64,000 nucleotides of DNA from Aphrocallistes beatrix (taxonomy: Eukaryota > Porifera > Hexactinellida > Sceptrulophora > Aphrocallistidae). How positions within the stretch are numbered: the stretch's first letter is position 1; every line of letters begins with the position of its first letter. Location of the stretch: NCBI GenBank assembly GCA_963281255.1, contig OY725499.1:1682096-1746095 (forward strand). Direction: 5' to 3'. Below, in pieces: positions 43,826-55,871 of the stretch. Below the pieces are notes generated by a model. The model saw only the letters and a list, made by a program, of their open reading frames with translations, was not told the DNA's origin and ran no database searches. A program made the translations under genes and the position numbers.

Positions 43826-44902
43826 ACTTGCTATCGAAATGTGTTTTGGTCAGTTGGGTTCATATCTTGAAAACTGCGAAAGCTAGACATTCAAATGTAA
43901 TTCCATTTGATAGCGAATAAACTCTTACATATTAAGTGATAGTATAATTTCGACGTCTAAATTCAATGATTTACGAGTTATTAGACAATTTATCATATTG
44001 GTCACATTTGGTAATTTGTCGGAATATTTCACAATCCATTGAATTTAGACATTAAATTTATAGTATCGCTTAATTGGAAGTAGTCTATTTGCTATCAAAT
44101 AGAATTACATTTAAATGTCTACCTATTGCAGTTTTCAAGATATAACCAAAACTGACCAAAACACGTTTCCATAGCAGCACTGGAATGTAGTAACATTCCA
44201 TGAAAAAATTCCAAATTTTTCGTATTAAAACCCATTCAAATCTCAATTCTATACGAAAAATTTTGCAACCATATAGTGACAAATCTAAATTTAACAACGG
44301 ATATAATAGCAACATATTTATGTATATGTCATGGGGAAACTTCAAATCTGGGGGAATTTGAATTTCCCCTGGGGGAACTTCAAATTGGAGTTTCCACTGG
44401 GGGGAATTTCAATTGGAGTTTCCCCTAGTGGGAACTCCAATTTTAATTTGCCCTGGGGGAATTTAAAATTGTTCCCCCAGGGGAAATTAAAATTGGAGTT
44501 CCCACTAGGGGAATTTTAATTTCCACTAGGGGAAACTCCAATTTTTTGTACGACAAAATCTAGTCTTTAGAATTTTAAATTCCCCCAGGGCAAATTCAAA
44601 TTGGAGTTCCCACTAGGGGAATTTAAAATTCCACTAGGGGAAACTCCAATTGAAATTCCCCCCAGTGGAAACTCCAATTGAAATTCCCCCCAGTGGAAAC
44701 TCCAATTTTAATTTCCCCTGGGGGAACTTCAAATTCCCCCAGATTTGAAGTTTCCCCATGACATATATATATTGGTAACACATTCCTTAGCTCTATTGTG
44801 CTTGGTTAAAGATTTAAGGCAGTTCATGTATTAACCATCTTCTACCGCATCCCTAGTCCAAAATTCGCAGGTAACTGTGAGCCCTTATATGCAGTCGGCT
44901 AT
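43826..44902. mobile_element. Family C foldback C5 with inserted hyper-palindrome
   Basis: Central inverted region of family C (GTGTTTTGGTCAGTTGG, CATTTGATAGCGAATA and the reverse) and right arm to GCAGTCGGCTAT. The outer left arm is missing. Interrupted at 44329-44761. Confidence 0.75.
44329..44761. mobile_element. Foldback of GGGGAA/TTCCCC modules
   Basis: Ends TCATGGGGAAACTTC and the exact inverse. Inside, some 20 modules such as GGGGGAATTT, GGAGTTTCCCCTAG and TTCCCCCAGGGG alternate in both directions around a short spacer near 44545-44575. Flanked by ATATG and ACATAT. No coding: one short open frame reflects the repeats. Confidence 0.85.
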
Positions 44903-44934
44903 GGCATATATATATATGTGTGTAACGAATTGAT

Positions 44935-45745
44935 TGTAGGTCGAATTTCATGTTTTTGCATTAATTAGAATTTTATGTGTTGGCTTTAGAACGAATTTCT
45001 TGTGTTGGCATTTGTTCGAATTCAAAATGTATGCATTGGATCGAATTTCATGTGTTGTCATTAGGTTGAATTTCTTGTGTTGGCATTAGATATAATTTTC
45101 AAAACTGAAATAGGTAAAGTAAAGTAAAATTCAATTTGGATTTAGAAGGAGAATGGTGTTTATTTTGTGAAATAAAGAATGTAGGGTCGATGTGAGGCAT
45201 TTTTTGATTTAGTGATTCGAAGAGTTTTTGATACCGTAAACTGGGCCGACTATGGCCCTAAGAGGTTGCTTTGTTCCACAATAGCAATTTTAATAAAATA
45301 TACTCAGACTTATGAATCAATGTAATTACATGATAATATGTTGAATGAACCTCTCAATATATCCAAAGGTATTTAATCCGCAATATTTCTAAGTTTGAGT
45401 ATATTATATTAAAATTGCTATTGTGGGACAAAGCAACCTCTTAGGCCCAAAGTCGCCCCAGTTTACGGTAGGCAATATTTTAAAAATATGCCTGCTCTTT
45501 AAGGCGGTTTTTGAGCAAATTTTTAAAAAATAAATCAACTCGTTAGTCACTTGTTTATTCTAGTATTACGTGCATATTATTTACTGTTTCTAGTTATTGC
45601 ATACATTTTAGAAATCGATATAATGGTAACACAAGAAATTCAACCTAATGCATACATTTTGAATTCGACCTAATCCCAACACACGAAATTTGACCTAATG
45701 ACAACACATCACATTCGACCTAATGACAACACCGAAATTCGACCT
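44935..45745. mobile_element. Element with ~30-bp subrepeat inverted ends
   Basis: The left end (44935-45095) holds about five copies of TCGAATTTCATGTGTTG-GCATTAG. The right end (about 45625-45745) holds the inverse set (CAACACACGAAATTTGACCT). A TA-flanked MITE (45234-45468) lies within. The end-repeat architecture resembles Foldback-type elements; superfamily unknown. Confidence 0.75.
45234..45468. mobile_element. 235-bp TA-flanked MITE (CCGTAAACTGGG)
   Basis: TIR CCGTAAACTGGG(C/G)CGACT, then AAGAGGTTGCTTTGT-CCACAATAGC repeated in reverse at the far end. TA at 45232-45233 and 45469-45470. Confidence 0.85.
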
Positions 45746-46192
45746 AATGTATGTGCCCCTTATTTATGTTCATTAAAAAGTGTCAAGATATATGATGAAC
45801 ATTTAGTATTCGTTGAAAGTTTATCCGATTACTTGTCATTATGAATGAATTAATCAATGTTTTTATTAATCAATGTTTATATAAAACAAGGTAGGTGATT
45901 CTTAGATTCGAAGCGAAGATTTTATTGCCATCAATGAATCAAATTGTTATTATACGCCTGTGTTTCAAATTTTGTGATAATCTGGTGAATATTTTTCGAG
46001 ACTTGTCACCTTGGGCATTTTTTGAAGAGGTGAAATGGACGAAGGAATACTATGCAAAATAGAGATACATACTGTATTATTATTAACATATAGGATATCA
46101 ACCCCGAGATAATAGTTTCTTAATAAAAAATATTATAGTCATCTCACTGAAAATTGTTAGCTTTCTTTTATCAGAAATTATAATGTTGAGCC

Positions 46193-47471
46193 ATAGTCTA
46201 CTGTATATAAGGCCTGCCATCTACTTAGAAAATCTGGATTAGGGATGCACTAGTGGACAATTATTATAATGAACCACAACTTTTAATGATGATTTTATCA
46301 CTAGCTTAATCAATGAGAATACATTATGCGAAGTTGTTTCCCCATATTCTCTGTCACAAATATTTAACCTAGCCTCCATAATCCTTCTCAGCAGCAGATC
46401 ACTTTCCATTTTAAGATGCAAGAACTCAGAGAGAGACATTTGACCGACGTTTCGGTTCCCGTTCTCCATCCAAAGGATCCTGTTGAAGGGGATACATACA
46501 AAACCAAAAGTGGGGACTGGAGCTAAACCATATTGCCTTTCATGGTATCCTCTTAATTGCTCATCAATATCTAAAATAAACGGATTCCGTTCTCCGGAGT
46601 CAAAGGAAGAATATTGCTTAACAAAGGAGACTCCTAGCTTGAAATATGAGATTGAGGAGAAAGAGAAGTACCTTGTCAGGATTTTGCAAGATCTTCACAC
46701 AGGGTCCTAAGGAGATTCCCACAAGAATTCTATGGGGATGGGATAGAATGGGAATTTCATTCCCACGGCAACCCTGGTATAAATGCATTTGTATCAATAC
46801 AGCAAAGACCCTGGAGCAAAAATAGTTGCATCACAGTTCAGGGTTGGGGTCAATTACAATTATAATTGTGTAATTAGTAATTAATTACAATTACACTAAT
46901 TGGAGTGTAGTTGTAATTGAAAGTTTTTCTTGCCTTGAAATTGATTCGTAATTATAATTGAACAAATGTAATTGACCCTATTGTTATCCGACTTTTGAAA
47001 TTATTAATCATTTAATTCAATTTTGTAGATATTATTACTTGTTGACCTCTTTTCTAGAAACAGACCCTTGGAACATCATTTTGGACTTTTCGTGTGATGT
47101 CTGTTTCGAGCTATCAAATCTCATATTTTGAAATATTGAAACGGACGTATTCATATTTTCTATTCACACAATGTGTACAGAGCGAGCGGGTAGGAGAAAG
47201 AAAGAAAGCAGAAAAGTATTGTGAAGACCTTTTTTATTTGCATTTTAACCTTTCTATTATGTAATATGATACATGTTGTTCTTAGTAATTCATTAAATAT
47301 GTTCAAAATAAAATATTAACTCTATTAGAGTAGGGAATAATGGAAAACAGACTATGGCTTAGTTATTTAATGGCCTAATTGGTTAATATACACATTCTAG
47401 GAATTTTAATTTCCCGTCCTCTACCGCATCCCTGGTACATTATATGGTAGGCCTTATATAGAGTAGGCTAT
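46193..47471. mobile_element. P-type element C6, arms diverged
   Basis: Left end ATAGTCTACTGTATATAAGG, right end GAGTAGGCTAT. GTTGAGC flanks both sides (46185-46191 and 47473-47479). About 1.28 kb. The interior is unlike other family C copies: it holds an ACGTTTCGGTTCCCGTTC stretch and a palindromic TCAATTACAATTATAATT patch (46853-46980). Two ~75-codon frames (46239-46469 minus, 46483-46710 plus) have no domain signature. Confidence 0.65.
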
Positions 47472-47472
47472 G

Positions 47473-48560
47473 GTTGAGCTTAAAATTTCGCTACTAGAGG
47501 CATTAGTTCGCGATACCTTCTAATATTTTTGTTTGTTACCTCTATTGCTTCTTCAGATAAGTATTTTAGTCCATGACTATTGTTACAAGTTCTAATGAGT
47601 TTTAAAGAATGTTTTTATGCATAGTTGGAGTGATGTTTGCCCTAAGGAACATAATTACAATGTATTCGTATGTGTCCTTGCAAAGATATCCACTTTTTCA
47701 GTTTTTATCTTTCGGTCGATGTTGCAAATACACAAAAGTACTGAATAGATAGTGTGGATTACCTATAAATTATCATTGCATTCTGTTGGTGTTAAAGACC
47801 AAACCCAGGGAATAAATTGGTTTATGTCAAGGAAATTATTTCTAGCAATATTACCAGTTGATGTAGGGCTATTATCACTCCTGGGTTGATCAATCTCGAT
47901 AAACCTGAAACGAACTTCATTGAGTTATTTATGACTGAGGATTATGGTGAACACTTACTTGCTCCTGATTGCAGGTGATAAACGAGGGACATAAACCATA
48001 TAAATATGTACGTATATGAATATTTTACAGATAAGCACTGATATAGATGTCGGAAATAGGTCGATGAGTCAATCCAAAACGATCATTGGAAGATAGAGAT
48101 GGAAATCTCTGTTCTTGCTGATATTGAACAATTAAAACAATGTCGTATAAGATTGACATCATGCAATTGTTAGGTAGCAGTACAAAGTTGGAAGCACCAC
48201 CGGCTCCAGATAGAATTCCTGACATTTGTGAGAATAAATTATAGATATATAGGTAAACATTGTGAATTCAACGATAATATGGAAATACAAATCTGAGGGC
48301 ATGAAAATTATACCTTATTTCCAGCAAAAAGCACACTTTACATGTCTCATCCATGTCTCGAAAATAAACACCAGATCTCCGCAAAATTTGAAACGCAAAC
48401 GTAAAACGTATCTCGACAGCCTTTCATCTAACCTTAGTAAATTCGCGCACCCTAAGTGTTTTTTTTTCTTTCTACACCAAAATTTCCCTGAAAAAATAAA
48501 TAGATAAAAAATTTTGCGATTTCAACTTGCGACATTCCTCTACGATCTCACTTTATTATT
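47473..48560. other. Unassigned DNA
   Basis: No supported gene. A 66-codon minus frame (48025-48225) begins MSGILSGAGGASNFVLLPNN and is compositionally plausible as an exon, but no splice signals convinced me. Confidence 0.35.
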
Positions 48561-48574
48561 AAATTTAAGTCTAT

Positions 48575-49417
48575 GAATAGGGACTCGTCAGCAACTATCT
48601 AAGTTTCAAACTGATAGCATCTCTGTTCGTGAGTCGAGAATCTCTTCTTCCAAAGAAGTACGGAATCTCGGAACTTGGCTCGACGACACCCTCTCAATGT
48701 CTACTCAGGTCAGCAAAGTTACCTCCTCCTGCTTCTACTATATCTATAACATCCGGCGTATTAGAAAGTATCTTTCTATGTAAGTCTGTGAAACTCTCGT
48801 TAATGCTCTCATCACATCTCGTCTTGATTATTGTAACAGTCTCTTGTATGGTTCCCCCTCATCCCTCTTAGCTCGACTACAGCGAGTCCAGAAAAGTGCA
48901 GGCAGACTTATCTACAATGTCTCTCGTACCTTCTCGTCTTCTCCTCTTCTTGTCAACCCCCACTGGCTGCCTGTTAAACATCGTATCCTCTTCAAAATTC
49001 TCCTCATAACTTACGAAGCCATTCATTCTCTTGCTCCGGATTAGATCATCCAACTCATACAAGCTAAGACATCCAATCGCATTCTACGATCATCCAACGC
49101 CATCCTTCTTGAGCATCCTACTATCAAATCCTCCAAAACCCTGGGTGATCGTGCTTTCACTTTAGCTGCGTCTGTTGAGTGGAATCTTCTCCCTCCGAGC
49201 ATTCGGAATGCCCCTTCACTCCCTATCTTCAAAAACGACTAAAAACTCACCTCTTCCGCATCGCACACCCCGCAACTACTTAAATAAACACTTAATATAC
49301 ATCTTAAATTCATTTCAACGCATATACTACATACATCTATTATTATTATACAGCGCACTTTAACATATTAATATGGAATCTGCGCTATATAAACGTATAT
49401 TATTATTATTATTATTA
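48575..49417 (+). mobile_element. L2/CR1-type LINE, 3' end
   Basis: 5'-truncated non-LTR retrotransposon. It encodes the C-terminal part of the reverse transcriptase [59 protein letters not shown] and [20 protein letters not shown], then LGDRAFTLAASVEWNLLPP, the hallmark order of L2/CR1-clade elements. Three in-frame stops (after KYLSM, HSLAPD and IFKND) make it inactive. The 3' end GCGCTATATAAACG plus an (ATT)n tail (49399-49417) is the microsatellite-type tail usual for L2. Helitron H13 inserted directly at the tail. Confidence 0.9.
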
Positions 49418-49924
49418 CAAGCGCGCTTCGCGGCTGGCGGACACAAAGTGTTCGCCGGAGGCGCCCTGCGAGTTCCTGGGTTCACATTGATTAATTATGA
49501 GGAGGATAACATCCCTAAATATGTCTGTCCTACTGTTATATTCGATATCGCACGAAAAATCACCAAATTTGTCAATTTTTAAAATTTAGATGAGTAATGA
49601 TGTCATAACAAAGTGATGAGTCATCATTTTTTGATGATAGTTGCATCATATGTGAGGTATGTTAGTCTACAGATTCGATTAAAATTTCAGCCTTCTATCT
49701 CTTATAATAGCTGATTTATGCTCTATCGAATTTTTAAAAATGTGACAATGACGTCATAATTCCATGATGAGTCGACATTTTGCTCTGAGCTCAGAACTTA
49801 CTGGAGCCATAACCAAAAGACTCCCACATGCCAAAAATTAGCTTTCTGTGCCTGGCAGTTTAGTCAATCAATTCGTTACCGATATATATATACACAAACA
49901 TTGATCGAGTTTTAATAGTAAGGA
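49418..49924 (-). mobile_element. Helitron H13, tandem with H14
   Basis: Opens CAAGCGCGCTTCG at the LINE tail and ends CGAGTTTTAATAGTAAGGA at 49924. Shortened terminal hairpin. One CRE octamer (about 49749), one TGAGTCA. The next base begins H14. Confidence 0.95.
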
Positions 49925-50455
49925 CAAGCGCGCTTCGCTTGCTTGCGCCGCGCGGCTCGTGGACACTTTGTGTCCGCCGGAGGCGCCCTTTGGGCGCCTG
50001 TGGTCACCATTGATTAATTATATGGGGGATAACATCTCTAAATACGTCTGTCCTACTGTGATAATCGATATCACTCGAAAAATCACAAATTTGTCAATTG
50101 TAAAATGTTGATGCGTAATGATGACGTCATAACAAAGTGATGAGTCATCATTTTTTGGTGATAGGTGCATCATATGTGAGGTATGTTAGTATACAGATTC
50201 GATTAAAATTTCAGCCTTCTATCTCTTATAATGGCTGATTTATGCTCGAATAACTCTGTTGCTTGACTTTTAAAAATGTGACAATGACGTCATAATTCCA
50301 TGATGAGTCGACATTTTGCTCTGAGCTCAGAACTCACTAGAACCATAGCCAAACGAATCCTACATGCTAAAAATCAGGTTTCTGCGCCCAGCAGTTTCTT
50401 CAATCAATTCGTTACAGATATATATATATATATAAATATTAATCGTATTATTAAT
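49925..50455 (-). mobile_element. Helitron H14
   Basis: CAAGCGCGCTTCGCTTG with full hairpin and GGACACTTTGTGTCCGCC. Two CRE octamers (about 50118 and 50286) and one TGAGTCA. The 5' end is worn (AAATATTAATCGTATTATTA). Confidence 0.9.
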
Positions 50456-50644
50456 GCATATTTAGAATTTTTCAGTGTATTTTTGAGAGAGTCTAATTAA
50501 CAGATTCAGTTAAATGTTCACCAAAATTTCCTATAACTCTAGCTATAATTGTGAAATCACTGACAAATCACATCTAGTACCAAAATTAGTGAAAAGACTA
50601 ACTGAATAGACCAATATAATTAACGAAAAGACTAACAATATTAA

Positions 50645-50905
50645 GTATACCGCCCACAAAAATGCTTCAATTTGGCTTTCAATGTTAAAAAGAGATATCT
50701 AAGATGTTAAGCGTGGAAACGTAGTCATATCATGTTAACGAATGCCAAACCGTTTTTGATTATCATGGCTATTTTTTGTAATACTGCGCCTCAAAGTCTG
50801 GTTTTCCGTTTCTCGCTAGCACATCTACTAAATAGTTAAGTTCCCTGGACTTCATATAACGTAGTCTTTCCAGGATTTTCCATAGAACGCATTAAGCACG
50901 CTATT
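50645..50905 (-). mobile_element. Old D-element end
   Basis: TTAA (50641-50644), GTATACCGCCC, then AAGATGTTAAGCGTGG and TTTCTCGCTAGCACATCT in the family order. It lies just 5' of a full D copy. Confidence 0.7.
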
Positions 50906-50974
50906 CAACACGCTTAGTTTGTTGAATAACCTGATTTTGTTGTTAAAAAATGCAATTTACTCAATAAACTTAAG

Positions 50975-52900
50975 GATACCGCCCTCGAAAAACATCGCCT
51001 GACATTTAAAAAAATGGTGGAATTTTTAATTGTTAATTCCATCGGATTATTGAGTAGTCTACCATCTAATCGTAGTTGTTGGACGGTATTTATTTTGATA
51101 ATCTAGAAATGAGCACCTAAAGCTCAGTAGTACTAAAAATCGGATAGTTATTTGTGGTTTTGCGGCGCATTCATCAATTATTTTCCAGTTTATCTGATAT
51201 TTTTTGAATTATATGAACCTCAAAATGGTTTTGGCCCCTTTAAAAATTTTAAAACAGATGAATTTAGAAAAAGAGGCACTTAAAATCCAATCAAAAATAT
51301 CTTTATGAGGGACTTCATTTCAAAAATGATCGGGAAATGACCGTTGTGATATTAGCTATTGTGTATAGAAAAGAATTCTGAACATTTTTAAAAAAATTTG
51401 TTCAGATCCGACCATTAGTTCGTAAGTTATAGTATATTGTAGGTAAAGTTCGGACATCAAACCTCTCTATGGCCCCGAAAGTGCTCGATGTCAATGCTTA
51501 AAAACTATTGATGATATATAATCTATTATAATCTTAAATGAAAGGATATATATGATAATATATAGGTTCCTCAAACATCTCTTTGTCAAAAAGTAAATAT
51601 TCCTTGACTTATCATCGATTTTATTGTAATACAAATTCTATGGAGAACTTTGAATATATTAGAAAATGGCGAATCTTGTCATGAAATAAGTTCCCAAAGT
51701 AGCTATTATACTCAAAAAACAATGCAATAGTCACTAGCAATGTATACAGAAATTTTGAAGCAATCAACATGATTATTTTGGAAGTTCAAAGCATTTATCT
51801 CCAAAATTAGGTCAAAGGCCCCCATTTATGGTCCAAAAAAAGATTCCTCCATATCTCGGGAAATATACACCCAAATTCTTAGCTCTCAATTCCTAATATA
51901 CTTTTCAAGACAGTATATTTCTGATTCTTAAATAATAAGTGTACTACATGGAATGGAATGCTAAGTTTCAAATTTTTATCACGTGATGACGTATCATTTT
52001 TCGAAAATCCTAACTTGAAAGCTAAAAGTCGTAGACTCTCGCTCTAACTTCCTAATATACTTTTTAGAAGCTCTTTATTCATTCTAAACCGATGAATTAT
52101 ACTTTGTAGTGCTAGGAATATGAATTATATTCCCTAATTGGTTCAAAATATTCGGGGTTAGAGGCCTCAAGGTCATTTGTGAATTTTCAGTATAATTTTG
52201 CTATTTTCACCAAAATCTGTTGGATTACATCTAATTCATTAGTATACATGCGATTAAATGCCCATGGATGCTTTTATTTATCGTTAATAGCTCATTTTAC
52301 ATCGTTCTTGACATCAAAACTTCAAATCCCGATATCTCGGGACTTAAAAATTCCAAAATTTACCGTCTTTCAAAAATTTTAACTCAAAATTGCTTTGAGA
52401 TAGAGTTTTCAAAATTTCAGGAGTTGTTCCATATCATTAGGCGATGAGCGTAGAACCACTCGATTTTCGATATCTTATAAATTTTTGATTTTATTGCTGA
52501 TTTCCAAAGAAAATCGGGCTTTTTTCGCCGTTTTTGGGCCCTTTTTATTAGGACACCGATAAAATTTACAATTTTTCTAATTTTAACTTTCTTCTGGTCC
52601 TATGAAGTGGCAAATATGATAGACTATCTATGAATAAATTTTCGAAGCATTTGATCCAAACATGTGCTTTAAAAAAATCACAGAGTGGAGGAGGGCTTAC
52701 CATTAAGATGTGCTAGGGAAAATGAAAAAAAAAAGACTTTGAGACGCTGTAACTCAAAAACTAGAAATGCGAACTAAAATCTGGTTGGCATGTCTCAATA
52801 TTTTTTAATTGCACTACCTGCCCACGCTTAACATCTTATATATCTCTATTCTTTATATATGCTGTAAGCCAAACCTATGGATTTTTCACGGGCGGTATCC
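50975..52900. mobile_element. Full-length TTAA-flanked D element, copy 1
   Basis: GGATACCGCCC to GGGCGGTATCC with TTAA on both sides (50971-50974, 52901-52904), 1926 bp. TTAA duplication points to piggyBac- or Kolobok-type mobilisation. No transposase. It holds a 67-codon frame at 52179-52382 shared with other copies. Closely similar to 55872-57801 along its whole length. Confidence 0.9.
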
Positions 52901-52904
52901 TTAA

Positions 52905-53729
52905 TAATTTGCAAATTTAACGCGCCAATAATCCTGAGGAGAACACTGAGTGGTTCCAGCACTTTTTTCTCTGATTCCTCATTTTATAATACCACTTTTT
53001 GCATTCCCACTTTTCTAAATTTGAAGTTTGAAATATAGATGCTAAAGATACTTTAATCATGTCAAAGTGAGAATATATGCGAACTATTATATTAGCGTTT
53101 AAAGGAGCGCGAGATGCTCCTTTAGGCGTATGATTTTAAGCTTTAAAGTGTTTAGGAGCGTGAAAATCCAGAATAATACCCAATTTACCCTATTTTATAA
53201 TGCAATTTATAGATTTAGGCGTATGAAAATTTAGGGATTTTAGATTAGGAACGTATCTCTGGAGGGCTGTATAATACCCTGGTGGTAGCTGGTAAACGGT
53301 AATTTATTGAAATCAACAATACATTTTTTTTCAAAAGTCAGGCAAAGTTTTTGGCTGTGAACCCCTATAGTAATTATCCTTATATTCTGTGGACCCCTCC
53401 TATTAACCATAACACGAAATGTCGAATCCTATGGACCCCTTGATGTCTTCTTTCTACCATTAAGGAGTCCATTGACCCCATTTGGGAACTACTGCCTTAG
53501 ATGATTACCTTTCTATTAGTATATGTTTATTCTGATTTTCGGTTTATTTATTGCACTCGAATGGTAGGTAGTAAGTAGCGAAAGCATAATTTTATCAGCT
53601 CAAAACTCAAATGTTCGAAAATTCGATCTCTATATTTCTATCAAGGTTGATAATGAAAGGTTGCCAACCAAATATTAGTATTCTGGTTTCGTTTAATGAT
53701 TTGCGAGATATTTCACCAAACTTTATAAT
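52905..53729. other. Unassigned DNA with decayed hAT MITE end
   Basis: Repeated GGAGCGTGA and TTTAGGCGTATGA words at 53100-53250. A GTGAACCCC to TTGGGAACTACTG stretch (about 53355-53500) resembles a worn hAT MITE. No gene. Confidence 0.4.
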
Positions 53730-53965
53730 TACAGGGTGCGATTTAACTTATGTCACAATTATAATTACCCATAACGGTACAATTATAGAATCTTACACCT
53801 CCACCATTTTTAAAGCTAAAAGTTGCTATTTTTTAGTTCACTTTTGACAATTCAATATTTAATTATAAACTGGTATATACATATGCAGTAACAGTTTACT
53901 TTTTTACCGATGTTGAATTATTTTACTGTTGGTAATTTGCAGCCAACTCTTGTATCCAATAAAGT

Positions 53966-54078
53966 CAGCGGTTTTCAACCTTTTTTACACCTGGATCCCA
54001 AAGTAAAATATTCCTATATTATGTGGACTACCTTATATCTTCCGTGGAGGGATCCATGATCCCAGGTTGGGAACCACA
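53966..54078. mobile_element. Short hAT MITE
   Basis: CAGCGGTTTTCAACC to GGTTGGGAACCACAG, imperfect TIRs of the common hAT type. Flanks AATAAAGT and AATCAAGA are only partly alike. 113 bp. Confidence 0.65.
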
Positions 54079-54832
54079 GAATCAAGAGTTGTACACTTGC
54101 ATTAAATACGACAGTATTCAACCTATTTTCAGATTTCTACTTTTTAAAAAACCAAAGCCGCCGAAGGGGATCTTTGAGCTGCCAGAATCGTAATATAGAG
54201 CAACAACTTGCAAAGGGATCTTTTCGCAAAATTTCCAACTCCCATCATTTAGGCTATCCTCATTTTCTTGGCGGGATGTTTATTCTTATCCTTACATCCA
54301 TTCTGAATCTGAATTAAATATACGATCGTGTGGCCTGTTTAAACTTTGTCAGATGGCTGTCTGGCAGTTTGGGAAATCAATGCAGATGTAATCAATTATT
54401 TCAAAACTCGTACAAATAAGCTAACATTTTTAGGCATTACTTTTGTTAAGGTCATACACAATGCATCAGATTGCATGCACTATTTCAACCACATGATACG
54501 ACTAGTTGCATGTAAGATTTTTGCATTGTATATGGCTGAGTCAAAACAGTAAGATAAAAGTTAAATACATCCCTGTTTTATCATTTCATGTGAAGACATG
54601 CAAGATCAAGTATGCATAACGTAAAGTATTGTATAGTACGTTTTACTATGAGTGTATGGCTTCTATTTTATAACATCATTTCTCCATAGAGTTTGGCTTA
54701 TGAGTGAAATTATGCATATAACTTTGTCAAATTTGGTCCGATTTTGGTTATTATTTTGCTTCTTTCATCGAGTTCTATTAACGCACAAATGGATAAGATG
54801 ATAGCTTTAAAAAAGGTGGGGGGTGTAAGATT

Positions 54833-55695
54833 CTATAATTGTACCGCGGTACGTAGGACCTCTTGGGGAACCTTCTCCCATTCTGCTACCAAAGATCTCT
54901 TCAAAGACTCAATACTTTTGTGAGATTTACTACAGGCATTTGTTTCGAGAATGGACCATATCGAATAATCCATGGGGTTTAGGTCTGGGCTGTAGGGGGG
55001 CCATTGGTCTTTACTGTTAATCCCCGGAATATTGCTGCGAAGCCAATTTTGAGTGGGATTTGCGGTATGGGCAGGGGCTCCATCTTGTTGGAAGATGAAG
55101 GCACTCCCATTGAACACTGTTTGCCCTAGAGTCTTCACAACCGGCTCTAAAATCAACTCACGGTAGGTTGAAGCATTGATTTTTACCCCATTGGGGGCAA
55201 AAACCAGAGGTGTCCGCCCACTAGCGGATATTCCTGCCCAAACCATCACTGAGAGAGGTTTTGCATCCGAGGGACATATCTGAGCATTTATTTATTGCTA
55301 CATGTCGTCGGTGATATTATTCTGTCATACTGACTATTAGAAACCTTGTGGATTGTGATAGTTTTCTCATCTGATAACAAGATATTTTCCAAACCACAAG
55401 TAGCGTGTCGACCAAGTTCTCTCTTACATCTCAGTAATCTCTTCTCTTTAACCTGTTCGCTAAGGAAATGAACTTTCTTTCTCTTGTAAGCTCACATCCC
55501 TAAATCAGTTTTGACTACTTTTCGGATTGAAAACTCTTTTTTCAACATTTTTCTCATCGAACGTCGAGTATTTCGATGAATCCGCTCCCTCACAGCCTTC
55601 TTGAGTTTTGGAGTCCTTATTGAACGCGGACGACCACTTCGTGCCCTATCCACAGCTCCTCCGGTCTCTGTACCTCGTAATAGTACGATAGACAA
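54833..55695 (-). pseudogene. DD37D mariner-like transposase, disrupted
   Basis: The N-terminal part at 55492-55695 carries RARSGRPRSIRTPKLKKAVR and the HTH TRRSMRKMLKKEFSIRKVVK. The C-terminal part at 54833-55249 carries VWAGISASGRTPLVF, the second catalytic Asp in FIFQQDGAPAHT and the third in YSPDLNPMDYSIW, with 37 residues between them: DD37D, the maT-type spacing. The middle (55250-55491), which should hold the first Asp, is no longer open. The product would have moved the 53732-57890 element at TA sites. The C-terminal 138 codons are still open, so decay is moderate. Confidence 0.88.
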
Positions 55696-55871
55696 ACTTT
55701 CGCCTCGATCCAGGAAACTTCAACAATTTCATTATTTATGCATGTGTCCGTCCGGTTTTGAATAATTCAATAATTCCACTCCTCTCTTGCTCCATCAGGG
55801 ATAAAATTTCAGAATCAGTTTATATTGTGTACTAAGTTAGATCTTTACAGTAAAGTGTTACTATAACTTAA

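Noticed and set aside
44331-44519. 62-codon frame GNLNFPWGNFKLEFPLG
   Set aside because: Reads straight through the GGGGAA modules of a foldback element.
48844-49363. Several 60-80-codon frames near the LINE
   Set aside because: Frames of one decayed LINE and its reverse strand, not separate genes.
7979-50455. Rho-independent-terminator or bacterial attachment-site reading of the GC-rich hairpins
   Set aside because: The hairpins recur at Helitron 3' ends in an animal-type genome with spliced genes.
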